From Serinicoccus chungangensis (GTDB lineage Bacteria > Actinomycetota > Actinomycetes > Actinomycetales > Dermatophilaceae), in assembly GCF_006337125.1 (NCBI RefSeq), contig NZ_CP040887.1:3224001-3288000 (forward strand): a stretch of DNA of 64,000 bases, read 5' to 3'. The position numbers were made by a program, and so were the translations under genes. Of the stretch, positions 8,818 through 15,750 are shown in pieces. The first letter of the stretch is position 1, and every line of letters starts with the position of its first letter. Under the pieces are notes generated by a model, which saw nothing but the letters and a program-made list of their open reading frames with translations, was not told where the DNA came from and did not search any database.

Positions 8818-9615
8818 TCAGGCCAGGGGATGCCCGTGGGTCAGGCCGGGCGCACGGGCGGGCTCGACGAACCACTCGTCGCCGAACATCGCCGCGAACT
8901 GCTCGGAGGGCATGCCGAGCATCCACCCGACGTCCTCCTGGCTGGCGTGCGCCGAGAGGGCCGCCCGCTTGGTGGCCATGACCTCGCGCACGTCGACGTG
9001 CCAGTGGATCTCCGCCTCGGGGGTGCCCATGGGGTTGCCGTCGTCGGCCGGGCCGTCCGGGTCGAAGTCCTCGTCCTCGCCGATCGTGCCGGCCTGCCTC
9101 GCCGCCTCGACCATCCGGCGGACGTGGTCACGGTTCATGGTGTTCTCCAGCAGCCGCGGGCGGCGGGCGGCCAGCTCGGCCGCCCGGTGCGCGACCGCGT
9201 GCACCTTGACGTGGTCGGGGTGGCCGTAGCCGCCGTGCCAGTCGTAGCCGACGAGGACGTCGGCGCCCTCCTCGTCGAGGATCGCCGCCAGCCGGCGCGC
9301 CGCCTCGTCGGTGTCGGCGGAGTGGAAGGACCGCTCGTGCGCGTTCTGCTCCCACCCGGTCATGCCCGAGTCGGCGTAGCCCAGCCAGGCGATGCGGTCC
9401 GTCCCGAGCACCTGCCCGGCGGCCTGCGCCTCGGCGCGCCGCCGGTCGACGACGGTCTCGCCCTCGCGCAGGTCGGGCGGCTGGGTGCCGTGGTCGCCGT
9501 GGGTGGCGAAGACGATGACCACCCGGTGGCCGGCGTCGACGGCCAGCCGCGTCGTGCCCGCGGTGCCGCTGGCCTCGTCGTCGGGATGGGCGTGCAGGAG
9601 GACGATCGTGCTCAC
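8818..9615 (-). CDS. PIG-L/LmbE family N-deacetylase
   Basis: 265 residues. HAHPDDEASG at residues 8-17 is the zinc-binding His-Pro-Asp-Asp motif of GlcNAc-PI deacetylases, and YDWHGGYGHPDHVKVH supplies the later histidine ligand. In actinobacteria this family includes MshB and Mca, which act in mycothiol biosynthesis and detoxification; other members deacetylate antibiotics or glycans. Mca-like activity is an inference, not shown here. The GTG start has TATCGT six bases upstream (9622-9627 on the minus strand), again a leaderless arrangement. Confidence 0.82.
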   Translation of the reverse strand: MSTIVLLHAHPDDEASGTAGTTRLAVDAGHRVVIVFATHGDHGTQPPDLREGETVVDRRRAEAQAAGQVLGTDRIAWLGYADSGMTGWEQNAHERSFHSADTDEAARRLAAILDEEGADVLVGYDWHGGYGHPDHVKVHAVAHRAAELAARRPRLLENTMNRDHVRRMVEAARQAGTIGEDEDFDPDGPADDGNPMGTPEAEIHWHVDVREVMATKRAALSAHASQEDVGWMLGMPSEQFAAMFGDEWFVEPARAPGLTHGHPLA

Positions 9616-9621
9616 GGGATC

Positions 9622-9627
9622 ACGATA
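9622..9627 (-). promoter_or_regulatory. -10 box of a leaderless promoter (PIG-L gene)
   Basis: TATCGT on the minus strand lies six bases before the GTG start at 9615. Confidence 0.6.
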
Positions 9628-9678
9628 GGTGGCCCGGCCGACAGGCCTGTCATCCGCGACCGTGCCCGCCCCGGGGCC

Positions 9679-11460
9679 TCACCCCCGCAGGTCGGGGAAG
9701 TCGCTGTCGCGCCACTCGGTCGGGGCACCGGCGGCTCCGCCCGCCGTGGCGGCCGCGGTGCCGGCAGCCTCGTCCCCGCCCGCGCCGGAGGCCAGCTCCT
9801 CCTCCCGGGCCCGCAGCTCGACCCGACGGATCTTGCCGCTGATCGTCTTGGGCAGCTCGGAGAACTCCAGCCGGCGGACCCGCTGCCAGGGCTGCAGGTG
9901 CTCCCGGGCGTGGGCCAGGATCGAGCGCGCGGTCTCGGCGGTGGGCTCGTGGCCGGCGACCAGGGTGACGTAGGCCTTGGGCACCGACAGGCGCACCTCG
10001 TCGGGCGCGGGCACCACGGCCGCCTCGGCGACCGCCGGGTGCTCGATGAGCACCGACTCCAGCTCGAACGGGCTGATCTTGTAGTCGCTGGCCTTGAAGA
10101 CGTCGTCGGTGCGTCCGACGTAGGTGATCATGCCGGCGCCGTCCCGCTCCGCGACGTCCCCGGTGTGGTAGAACCCGCCGGTCATGGCCTCGGCGTTCCG
10201 CTCGTCATCACCCTGGTAGCCGGTCATCAGCGCGACCGGCGAGGCGGACAGGTCGAGGCAGATCTCGCCCTCGCCCGGGCCCTCGACCAGCCGACCGGTC
10301 TGCGGGTCGACGAGCACGGAGGGGATGCCGGGCAGCGGCATCCCCATCGAGCCGGGCTTGACCCGGTCCCCCGGGCAGTTGCCGATCTGCGCGGTGGTCT
10401 CGGTCTGGCCGTAGCCGTCGCGCAGGGTCAGCCCCCACTGCCGCTGCACCTGGGTGATGACCTCGGGGTTGAGCGGCTCACCTGCGCCGATGACCTCGCG
10501 CAGGGCGCCGGGGCCACCGGAGAGGTCGGCGTTGATGAGCATGCGCCAGACCGTCGGCGGGGCGCAGAGGCTGGTGACCCGGTGGCGTCGCACGACGTCG
10601 AGGAGGGTGTCGGGGTCGAACCGTCGGTAGGCGTGGACGAGGATCGTCGCCTCGGCGATCCACGGGGCGAAGAAGCAGCTCCACGCGTGCTTGGCCCAGC
10701 CGGGGCTGGAGATGTTGAGGTGCACGTCGCCGGGCCGCAGGCCCAGCCAGTAGGTCGTCGAGAGGTGGCCGACCGGGTAGCTCACCTGGGTGTGCTCGAC
10801 GAGCTTGGGCCGGTTGGTGGTGCCGGAGGTGAAGTAGAGCAGGAGACGGTCGTCGGGGCCGGTGCCCGGGTGCTCGGCGTGGCTGACGTGCTCGCTGTAT
10901 GCCGTGCGCAGGTCGGTCCAGCCGGCCGCCTCCCCCACGGACAGGCGGGCGTAGTCGCCGGGCACGTCGTCGAACCGGTCCGTGTCGGCGGCGTCGACGA
11001 CCACGGCGCGGGCGCCGCCACGCTCCAGCCGGTCGCGCAGGTCGGACGGGCCGGCCGCGGTCGTGGTCGGCATGAGGACGGCCCCCAGCTTCATCACCCC
11101 GAGCATGGTGTCCCACAGCTCGACCTGGTTGCCCAGCATGACCATGACGCTGTCGCCGCGGCCGATGCCCTGGTGGGCCAGCAGCGCCGCGACCTGGTCG
11201 GAGCGGGTGGCGACCTCGTCGAAGGTGAGCGTCTGGTCGCTGCCGTCCTCCTGGACGACGACGAGCGCGGGCGCGTCGTTGCCGCGCGCGATCGCGTCGA
11301 ACCAGTCCACCGCCCAGTTGAAGCGCTCCCCCACGTCCGGGTAGCGGAACTCCTCCCGCGCCCGGCCCGGGTCGCCGTAGAGCTCGAGGAGCCGGTCACG
11401 CGCGGCGAGGTAGGTCGGGTGGGGTGAGCGGGTGGGCTGGTCGGTCGACGTCGGCGTCAT
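9679..11460 (-). CDS. Acyl-CoA synthetase (AMP-forming, medium-chain type)
   Basis: 593 residues of the ANL superfamily. The phosphate-binding loop is YFTSGTTNRPKLVEHT, the A5 motif is DGYGQTETTAQIG, the A7/A8 hinge is YHTGDVAERDGAGMITYVGR and DDVFKASDYKISPFELE, and the A10 lysine lies in LPKTISGKIRRVELR. SSPGWAKHAWSCFFAPW resembles the medium-chain acyl-CoA synthetase (MACS) branch. It activates a carboxylic acid to its CoA thioester. The last about 40 residues are a low-complexity Gly/Ala tail ending TEWRDSDFPDLRG. It could feed the acyl-CoA dehydrogenase nearby. GGAGG precedes the ATG. Confidence 0.9.
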   Translation of the reverse strand: MTPTSTDQPTRSPHPTYLAARDRLLELYGDPGRAREEFRYPDVGERFNWAVDWFDAIARGNDAPALVVVQEDGSDQTLTFDEVATRSDQVAALLAHQGIGRGDSVMVMLGNQVELWDTMLGVMKLGAVLMPTTTAAGPSDLRDRLERGGARAVVVDAADTDRFDDVPGDYARLSVGEAAGWTDLRTAYSEHVSHAEHPGTGPDDRLLLYFTSGTTNRPKLVEHTQVSYPVGHLSTTYWLGLRPGDVHLNISSPGWAKHAWSCFFAPWIAEATILVHAYRRFDPDTLLDVVRRHRVTSLCAPPTVWRMLINADLSGGPGALREVIGAGEPLNPEVITQVQRQWGLTLRDGYGQTETTAQIGNCPGDRVKPGSMGMPLPGIPSVLVDPQTGRLVEGPGEGEICLDLSASPVALMTGYQGDDERNAEAMTGGFYHTGDVAERDGAGMITYVGRTDDVFKASDYKISPFELESVLIEHPAVAEAAVVPAPDEVRLSVPKAYVTLVAGHEPTAETARSILAHAREHLQPWQRVRRLEFSELPKTISGKIRRVELRAREEELASGAGGDEAAGTAAATAGGAAGAPTEWRDSDFPDLRG

Positions 11461-11534
11461 ACCTCCATCCCTACACCGGGGCGGGTATGCCTGTCAGCAG
11501 GAGTCTTGGCCGCGCCTCTGTCGGACCCCCGCCC

Positions 11535-11540
11535 TAGAGT
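11535..11540 (+). promoter_or_regulatory. -10 box of a leaderless promoter (DUF3072 gene)
   Basis: TAGAGT ends seven bases before the ATG at 11548. Confidence 0.6.
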
Positions 11541-11547
11541 CGGTCCC

Positions 11548-11835
11548 ATGACGAACCCCATCGACGACCAGACCCCGCCCGACACCGGTGCGGACGGCGA
11601 CGCCGAGGTGCTGGGCGCCCCCAGCCCGCAGTCCCCGGACGACCAGCTGGAGCGCGACCCGCAGGACTGGACCACCGGTGACGACCCCGCCACCGAGGCC
11701 CAGAAGTCCTACCTCGACCGCCTCGCCGGCGCCGCCGGTGAGCAGATCCCGGCCGAGGGCCTGACCAAGGCACAGGCCTCCGAGCACATCGACCGCCTCC
11801 AGTCCGCGACCGGCATGGAGCCGCGCGAGTCCTGA
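11548..11835 (+). CDS. DUF3072-type small acidic protein
   Basis: 95 residues. The C-terminal half (TEAQKSYLDRLAGAAGEQI, then LTKAQASEHIDRLQSATG) matches the short helical DUF3072 domain common in actinobacteria; the first half is acidic and disordered. The function of the family is not known. TAGAGT (11535-11540) ends seven bases before the ATG, which favours this start over an upstream in-frame one at 11506. Confidence 0.75.
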   Translation: MTNPIDDQTPPDTGADGDAEVLGAPSPQSPDDQLERDPQDWTTGDDPATEAQKSYLDRLAGAAGEQIPAEGLTKAQASEHIDRLQSATGMEPRES

Positions 11836-11858
11836 CCCCGGCCACCGACCGGCCCCGA

Positions 11859-11887
11859 CCCGGCCACGCGGCTCGCCCGTGGCCGGG
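11859..11887. terminator. Bidirectional hairpin between convergent genes
   Basis: CCCGGCCACG and CGTGGCCGGG are perfect 10-base arms around a 9-base loop. It lies between the DUF3072 gene and the convergent LysR gene. No T-run follows, as is usual in high-GC actinobacteria. Confidence 0.75.
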
Positions 11888-11908
11888 CGCGCAGGGCCGG
11901 TGCGGTGC

Positions 11909-12817
11909 TCACGCGCCCCCGGAGCCCCAGGCCTGACGGATCTGGGCGGCCACCGAGGCCACCGCCGGCCGTCGTTCGCTGGAGTCGCGGTGGACCAGCA
12001 TCACGCGGCGGGTGGGTGGGTCCTTGACCGGCAGGGCGACGACCGCCTCGGGCAGTTCGGGCCGGCCCAGACGCGGCATGAGACCGATGCCGAACCCTGC
12101 CTCGACGAGGGCGATCTTGCTGGGATGGGTGTCGGCGGTCGCGGCGATCCGGTAGTCGAGGTGCCGCTCGCGCAGGGCGGTGAGCAGCCAGTCGCTGAAG
12201 ACCCCCGGTGAGTCGTCGACCCAGTCCCGTCCCCCGCAGTCACGCAGGTCGACGATGCCGTTGCGCCCGATCCGCAGGTCGTGGTCGTGCCGGGCGATGA
12301 GGTCGACGACGTCGTTGCCGAGGACGTCGGAGACCAGACCCTCCGGCAGGGCCTTGTGGTAGTCCGTCCAGTCGTGGACCACGGCCAGGTCGACCTCGCC
12401 GCGCCGCAGCGCCCGCAGCGACCCCTCCGGGGTGAGCTCGCGCACGGTCAGGCGCAGCAGCGGGTAGAGCTCGCGCAGGGTGGGCACGGTCGGCGCCAGC
12501 AGCCCGACGATGCCGGTGGGGAACGAGGAGAGCACGAGGGGGCCCGACACGTCGCTCGTCAGGTGCTCCAGCTCGGCTCGCGCGGCCTCGTCCAGCTGCT
12601 CCACCTGCGCGGCCAGCCGGACCAGCACCTCCGCCGCGTCGGTGGGGACGACGTTGCGGCCGCGCCGCACGAGGACGGGTTGCCCGGCCTCCTTCTGGAG
12701 GCGGGTCAGCTGCTGGCTGACCGCCGAGGCGGTGAGGCCCAGACGGTCGGCCGCGGCCAGCACCGTGCCCTCCTCGACGACGGCCTTGAGACTCACCAGG
12801 TGCTCGGGGGAGAACAT
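11909..12817 (-). CDS. LysR-family transcriptional regulator
   Basis: 302 residues from the ATG at 12817. The N-terminal winged helix reads SLKAVVEEGTVLAAADRLGL followed by TASAVSQQLTRLQKEAG, a clear LysR HTH; the rest is the periplasmic-binding-like effector domain. The start is fixed by TAAGAT (12825-12830, minus strand) seven bases upstream, which makes the transcript leaderless; earlier in-frame ATGs fall inside or before that box. It is divergent from the first of two duplicated 30-codon genes and probably controls them and itself. The effector is unknown. Confidence 0.85.
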   Translation of the reverse strand: MFSPEHLVSLKAVVEEGTVLAAADRLGLTASAVSQQLTRLQKEAGQPVLVRRGRNVVPTDAAEVLVRLAAQVEQLDEAARAELEHLTSDVSGPLVLSSFPTGIVGLLAPTVPTLRELYPLLRLTVRELTPEGSLRALRRGEVDLAVVHDWTDYHKALPEGLVSDVLGNDVVDLIARHDHDLRIGRNGIVDLRDCGGRDWVDDSPGVFSDWLLTALRERHLDYRIAATADTHPSKIALVEAGFGIGLMPRLGRPELPEAVVALPVKDPPTRRVMLVHRDSSERRPAVASVAAQIRQAWGSGGA

Positions 12818-12840
12818 GCAGCACATCTTACACATACCCA

Positions 12841-12895
12841 TAAGTAATGTTCGTTTGTGCTAAAGAAAGAAGGGTGTCAGAGTAGTACCTGTCAG
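12841..12895 (+). promoter_or_regulatory. Promoter/operator block of small gene copy 1
   Basis: The 82 bases before the small gene are conserved without gaps in copy 2. The fixed segments are TAAG-x-AATGT-x-CG, TTTGTGCTAAAG, TGTCAGAGTAG and ACCTGTCAG. TGTCAG occurs twice with 15-base spacing. TAGTAC (12883-12888) is a possible -10. The block lies next to the divergent LysR start, so a LysR site is likely; exact promoter elements are inferred. Confidence 0.6.
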
Positions 12896-12922
12896 TCCCC
12901 GGCACGAAGAAAGGTGGCCATC

Positions 12923-13015
12923 ATGACCGCTCTGTCCAAGGCTTTCCGCAGCAGCACGCACGTGATCCTCGAGATCGGTCGCTCCTGGCGCCCGATCGAG
13001 CACATCCGCGGCTGA
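12923..13015 (+). CDS. 30-residue small protein, copy 1
   Basis: The frame encodes MTALSKAFRSSTHVILEIGR followed by SWRPIEHIRG and a TGA. AAGGTGG, a strong ribosome site, lies just upstream. 26 of 29 codons after the ATG end in G or C. A near-identical second copy with the same upstream block and its own terminator lies 342 bases downstream. Differences are only Lys6 to Gln and Phe8 to Leu in the protein, so selection is on the peptide. It is basic and amphipathic with no obvious signal peptide. I do not recognise the family; a regulatory leader or a membrane-associated micropeptide is possible. Confidence 0.8.
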   Translation: MTALSKAFRSSTHVILEIGRSWRPIEHIRG

Positions 13016-13028
13016 CCTGACGCCGTCC

Positions 13029-13065
13029 GAAGCCGCCTCCGGGGAGTCCCCCCAGGGGCGGCTTC
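13029..13065 (+). terminator. Terminator of small gene copy 1
   Basis: GAAGCCGCC and GGCGGCTTC form a 9-base stem with a partly paired interior, 14 bases after the stop codon. The same stem follows copy 2. Confidence 0.75.
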
Positions 13066-13182
13066 TCGCATGTCAGGAGGCATGCGGCCGGTGACGACCG
13101 CCGGGCGCCGAGGGGTCCGACGCGGCCGGCGGGACACCCGCCAGCCCTTCGCCCACCATGAAGCAGAACTGATGGGTATCGG

Positions 13183-13237
13183 TAAGCAATGTCCGTTTGT
13201 GCTAAAGCACGAATCCTGTCAGAGTAGAACCTGTCAG
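13183..13237 (+). promoter_or_regulatory. Promoter/operator block of small gene copy 2
   Basis: Same elements at the same distance from the start as copy 1: TAAGCAATGTCCG, TTTGTGCTAAAG, and TGTCAGAGTAG with the second TGTCAG 15 bases on. Bases between these elements have diverged, so the conserved words are probably functional. Confidence 0.6.
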
Positions 13238-13264
13238 ACCCCGACACGAAGAAAGGTGGCCATC

Positions 13265-13357
13265 ATGACCGCTCTGTCCCAGGCTCTCCGCAGCAGCACC
13301 CACGTGATCCTCGAGATCGGTCGCTCCTGGCGCCCGATCGAGCACATCCGCGGCTGA
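13265..13357 (+). CDS. 30-residue small protein, copy 2
   Basis: The frame encodes MTALSQALRSSTHVILEIGR followed by SWRPIEHIRG, 28 of 30 residues identical to copy 1. It has the same GAAAGGTGG ribosome site and the same spacing. A longer in-frame ATG exists at 13070, but it would run through the promoter block and is rejected. Each copy is a self-contained unit of promoter, gene and terminator of about 225 bases, i.e. a tandem duplication. The function is not known. Confidence 0.8.
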   Translation: MTALSQALRSSTHVILEIGRSWRPIEHIRG

Positions 13358-13370
13358 CCTCACGCCTTCC

Positions 13371-13407
13371 GAAGCCGCCCCCGGGACCACTCCCGAGGGG
13401 CGGCTTC
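13371..13407 (+). terminator. Terminator of small gene copy 2
   Basis: GAAGCCGCCCC pairs with GGGGCGGCTTC, with an inner CGGGA/TCCCG extension. It lies 13 bases after the stop and is homologous to the copy 1 terminator. Confidence 0.8.
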
Positions 13408-13432
13408 TGCGTGTCCGGCACGGAGGTCGGCC

Positions 13433-13438
13433 TAGGCT
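13433..13438 (+). promoter_or_regulatory. -10 box of a leaderless promoter (kinase gene)
   Basis: TAGGCT ends six bases before the ATG at 13445. Confidence 0.65.
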
Positions 13439-13444
13439 GGTCCG

Positions 13445-14266
13445 ATGCCGCTGACGACCACCCAGCAGGCCCTGCTCGACACCTGGCTGCCCGGGCACAC
13501 GGTGCTCGGCGACCACTCGTGGGGGCTCGTCAGCACCACCGTGCTCCAGGTGCGCCACCTCGGTCGGGACCTGACCGTGAAGGCCAGCTCCCCCGACGAC
13601 CACCACCTCGGGCGGGAGGTCGTCGCCCACCGCGAGCTCACCGCCCCGCTCCTGCCCGACCGCGCACCGACGCTCGTCCGGGCCGACCTCGACGCCCACC
13701 TGCTCGTGGCGACGTGGCTGCCCGGCCGCCTGGTGCAGGGCACGCCTGCCGAGCACGACCCCGCGAGCTACCACCAGGCCGGGGAGCTGCTCAGCCGGCT
13801 GCACGGGCAGTCCTCCCGCACCGACGAGGACTGGCTGGAGCAGCAGCGGGTCCGCACCGCCCGCTGGCTCGCCCGCCCGCACCGCATCCCCCGGGCCCAC
13901 GTCGACCGCGTCGAGCGACGGCTCGCGAGCTGGCCGGTCGGCCCGGTCACGCTCACCCCCACCCACGGGGACTTCCACCCCCGCAACTGGGTGGTGGAGG
14001 ACGGCACGGTGTCGGTCATCGACTTCGGCCGGGCGCAGTGGCGGCCCCCCGCCACCGACCTGGCCCGGATGGAGCCCCGCCAGTGGCGGGCCGACCCTCG
14101 CCTGGAGGCCGCGTTCCTCGAGGGCTACGGAGCGGACCCGCGCCCGGGCTGGTGGCCCGACCTCCTGCTCGCCGAGGCGGTGGGCACCGCGGTGTGGGCG
14201 CACCAGGTCGGCGACGAGGCCTTCGAGCAGGAGGGGCTCCAGCAGCTCGCCGAGCTGACCGCCTGA
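13445..14266 (+). CDS. Aminoglycoside phosphotransferase-family kinase
   Basis: 273 residues with the APH fold. THGDFHPRNW is the catalytic Brenner motif (aspartate base and asparagine) and VSVIDFGRAQW holds the metal-binding aspartate. The N lobe is short. Such proteins phosphorylate small molecules (antibiotics, choline, sugars) with ATP; the substrate here is unknown. It is transcribed from its own leaderless promoter just after the small-gene terminator and is convergent with the second matrixin-like gene. Confidence 0.83.
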   Translation: MPLTTTQQALLDTWLPGHTVLGDHSWGLVSTTVLQVRHLGRDLTVKASSPDDHHLGREVVAHRELTAPLLPDRAPTLVRADLDAHLLVATWLPGRLVQGTPAEHDPASYHQAGELLSRLHGQSSRTDEDWLEQQRVRTARWLARPHRIPRAHVDRVERRLASWPVGPVTLTPTHGDFHPRNWVVEDGTVSVIDFGRAQWRPPATDLARMEPRQWRADPRLEAAFLEGYGADPRPGWWPDLLLAEAVGTAVWAHQVGDEAFEQEGLQQLAELTA

Positions 14267-14329
14267 GGGGACGTCGCGCGCCCCGTCGACCCCCCACGGA
14301 CGACCCGGGGGCCCGGACCGAGGCCCGGC

Positions 14330-15040
14330 TCACCCGCAGGCGGCCTCCTCGAGCGCGGCCAGGCCGGCCAGGTCGGCGTCGGTGAACTCGTCCTGCCCGG
14401 AGTTCTCGGCGGCCATGAGCGCCCCCGCGTCGTCGGAGTGCCCGAGCCCGAGCACGTGCACCAGCTCGTGGACGAGGACGGTCTCCTCGTCCAGCCCGCC
14501 CAGCCATCCTCCCGGCATGTCGGTGTCGAGGACGACCATGCCGCCGACCGACCGGGCGTCACCACCCGGACCCACGACGTAGGACGCGCCCCCCAGGCCC
14601 GCCGTCGGCCCCGCGAGCTCGGACACCTCCTCCTCGTCGGCCCAGCCGAGGAGGATCGGCCCGCGCTGGCGGCCCTGGAACTCCCGGTCCTCGGTCTCCT
14701 CGGTCACCACGAAGGTGAAGCCGCTCGCCTCGTTGACCCGCTGGACCGCGGAGGCGACGAGCTCGGCATACCCCTCGGGAGCCCCCTGCGGGTTGACCTC
14801 CACCTCGATCCGGGCGGCGCACCCCCAGGTCACCGGTCGGCCACCATCGCTGACCTGCATGAAGGTGTAGCCCTCGCCGCCCGACCCGGCGACCCCGGCC
14901 GAGCGCTCGGTGTAGACCGTCCGACGGACGTCGCCGAGGTCGAGCCCGGGCGAGAGGTAGACCACCATGCTGATGACCAACCCGATGACGAGCAGGACGC
15001 TGAGGATGCTCGTGCATCCTCCACCGCGCCGCTCGCTCAT
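14330..15040 (-). CDS. Second membrane-anchored matrixin-like metalloprotease
   Basis: 236 residues. One N-terminal helix (SILSVLLVIGLVISMVVYL) is followed by an extracytoplasmic domain with HELVHVLGLGH, the HExxHxxGxxH zinc site, and GALMAAEN. It is a paralogue of the protein at 1779-2705: shared blocks are EVEVNPQGAPEGYAELV / AVNPDGAPRGYEEVV and PTAGLGG, and the C termini both end with a cysteine-glycine. It lacks the long basic cytoplasmic tail. CAGACT lies six bases before the ATG. Substrate unknown. Confidence 0.82.
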   Translation of the reverse strand: MSERRGGGCTSILSVLLVIGLVISMVVYLSPGLDLGDVRRTVYTERSAGVAGSGGEGYTFMQVSDGGRPVTWGCAARIEVEVNPQGAPEGYAELVASAVQRVNEASGFTFVVTEETEDREFQGRQRGPILLGWADEEEVSELAGPTAGLGGASYVVGPGGDARSVGGMVVLDTDMPGGWLGGLDEETVLVHELVHVLGLGHSDDAGALMAAENSGQDEFTDADLAGLAALEEAACG

Positions 15041-15070
15041 GCGTCCAGTCTGCCGCGCGTCGCTGGGGGG

Positions 15071-15718
15071 CTACTGACCCAGGCCGGCGAGCAGGTCCTC
15101 GAAGTCCGTGACGTCCTGGTCGACCCGCGTCCCGGCGCGGCCGGGGGCAGCGTCCGAGCCCAGCCCGACGACTCCCGCCGCGACGACGGCGGCGGCCAGC
15201 TCGCCGGCCGCGCGGGTGATCCGCTCGCCGAGCTCGCTCGCCCCGGCACCACCGAAGTCGTCGGTCGCCGCGAAGACGCCGGTCGGCACCACCGCGGCAC
15301 GCAGGTAGGCGAACAACGGGCGCAGCGCGTGGTCGAGCACGAGCTGGTGCCGGGCCGTGCCGGCCGTCGCGGCGACCAGCACGGGCGTCCCGGCGACCGC
15401 CTCCGGGTCGAGCACGTCGACGAACATCTTGAACAGCCCGGAGTAGCTCGCGGCGAAGACGGGGGTGACCGCGATGAGGGCGTCGGCCCCGGAGACGAGC
15501 TCGCGCGCCGCCGCGACGGCCGGCGTCGGCATGCCACCGGTGGTCATGGTGGTGGCCAGGTCGTGGGCCAGCTCCCGCAGCTCGACCACCTCGACGGTCG
15601 CGGCCTCGCCCCGCGCGCTCACCTGGGTGACGACGGCGTCGGCGAGCCGGTCGGCCAGCAGCCGGGTGGAGCTGGGCTGGGACAGCCCGGCGGTGAGGAC
15701 GACGATGCGGCGGGTCAT
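15071..15718 (-). CDS. NAD(P)H-dependent FMN reductase (partner of LLM oxygenase)
   Basis: 215 residues of the flavodoxin-like NADPH:FMN reductase family. IVVLTAGLSQPSSTRLLADR is the phosphate-binding loop region and ALIAVTPVFAASYSGLFKMF the isoalloxazine-contact segment. It supplies reduced FMN to a flavin-dependent monooxygenase. The LLM-class enzyme gene ends upstream, 33 bases from this start on the same strand, so the two form a two-component oxygenase operon. GGGAG precedes the ATG. Confidence 0.87.
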   Translation of the reverse strand: MTRRIVVLTAGLSQPSSTRLLADRLADAVVTQVSARGEAATVEVVELRELAHDLATTMTTGGMPTPAVAAARELVSGADALIAVTPVFAASYSGLFKMFVDVLDPEAVAGTPVLVAATAGTARHQLVLDHALRPLFAYLRAAVVPTGVFAATDDFGGAGASELGERITRAAGELAAAVVAAGVVGLGSDAAPGRAGTRVDQDVTDFEDLLAGLGQ

Positions 15719-15750
15719 GGCGTGCTCCCTTCGGTATGCCGTGCGGCGGG

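Noticed and set aside
13070..13264. N-terminal extension of small gene copy 2 to an upstream in-frame ATG
   Set aside because: The extension crosses the conserved promoter block and ribosome site, has no counterpart in copy 1, and has poor codon bias.
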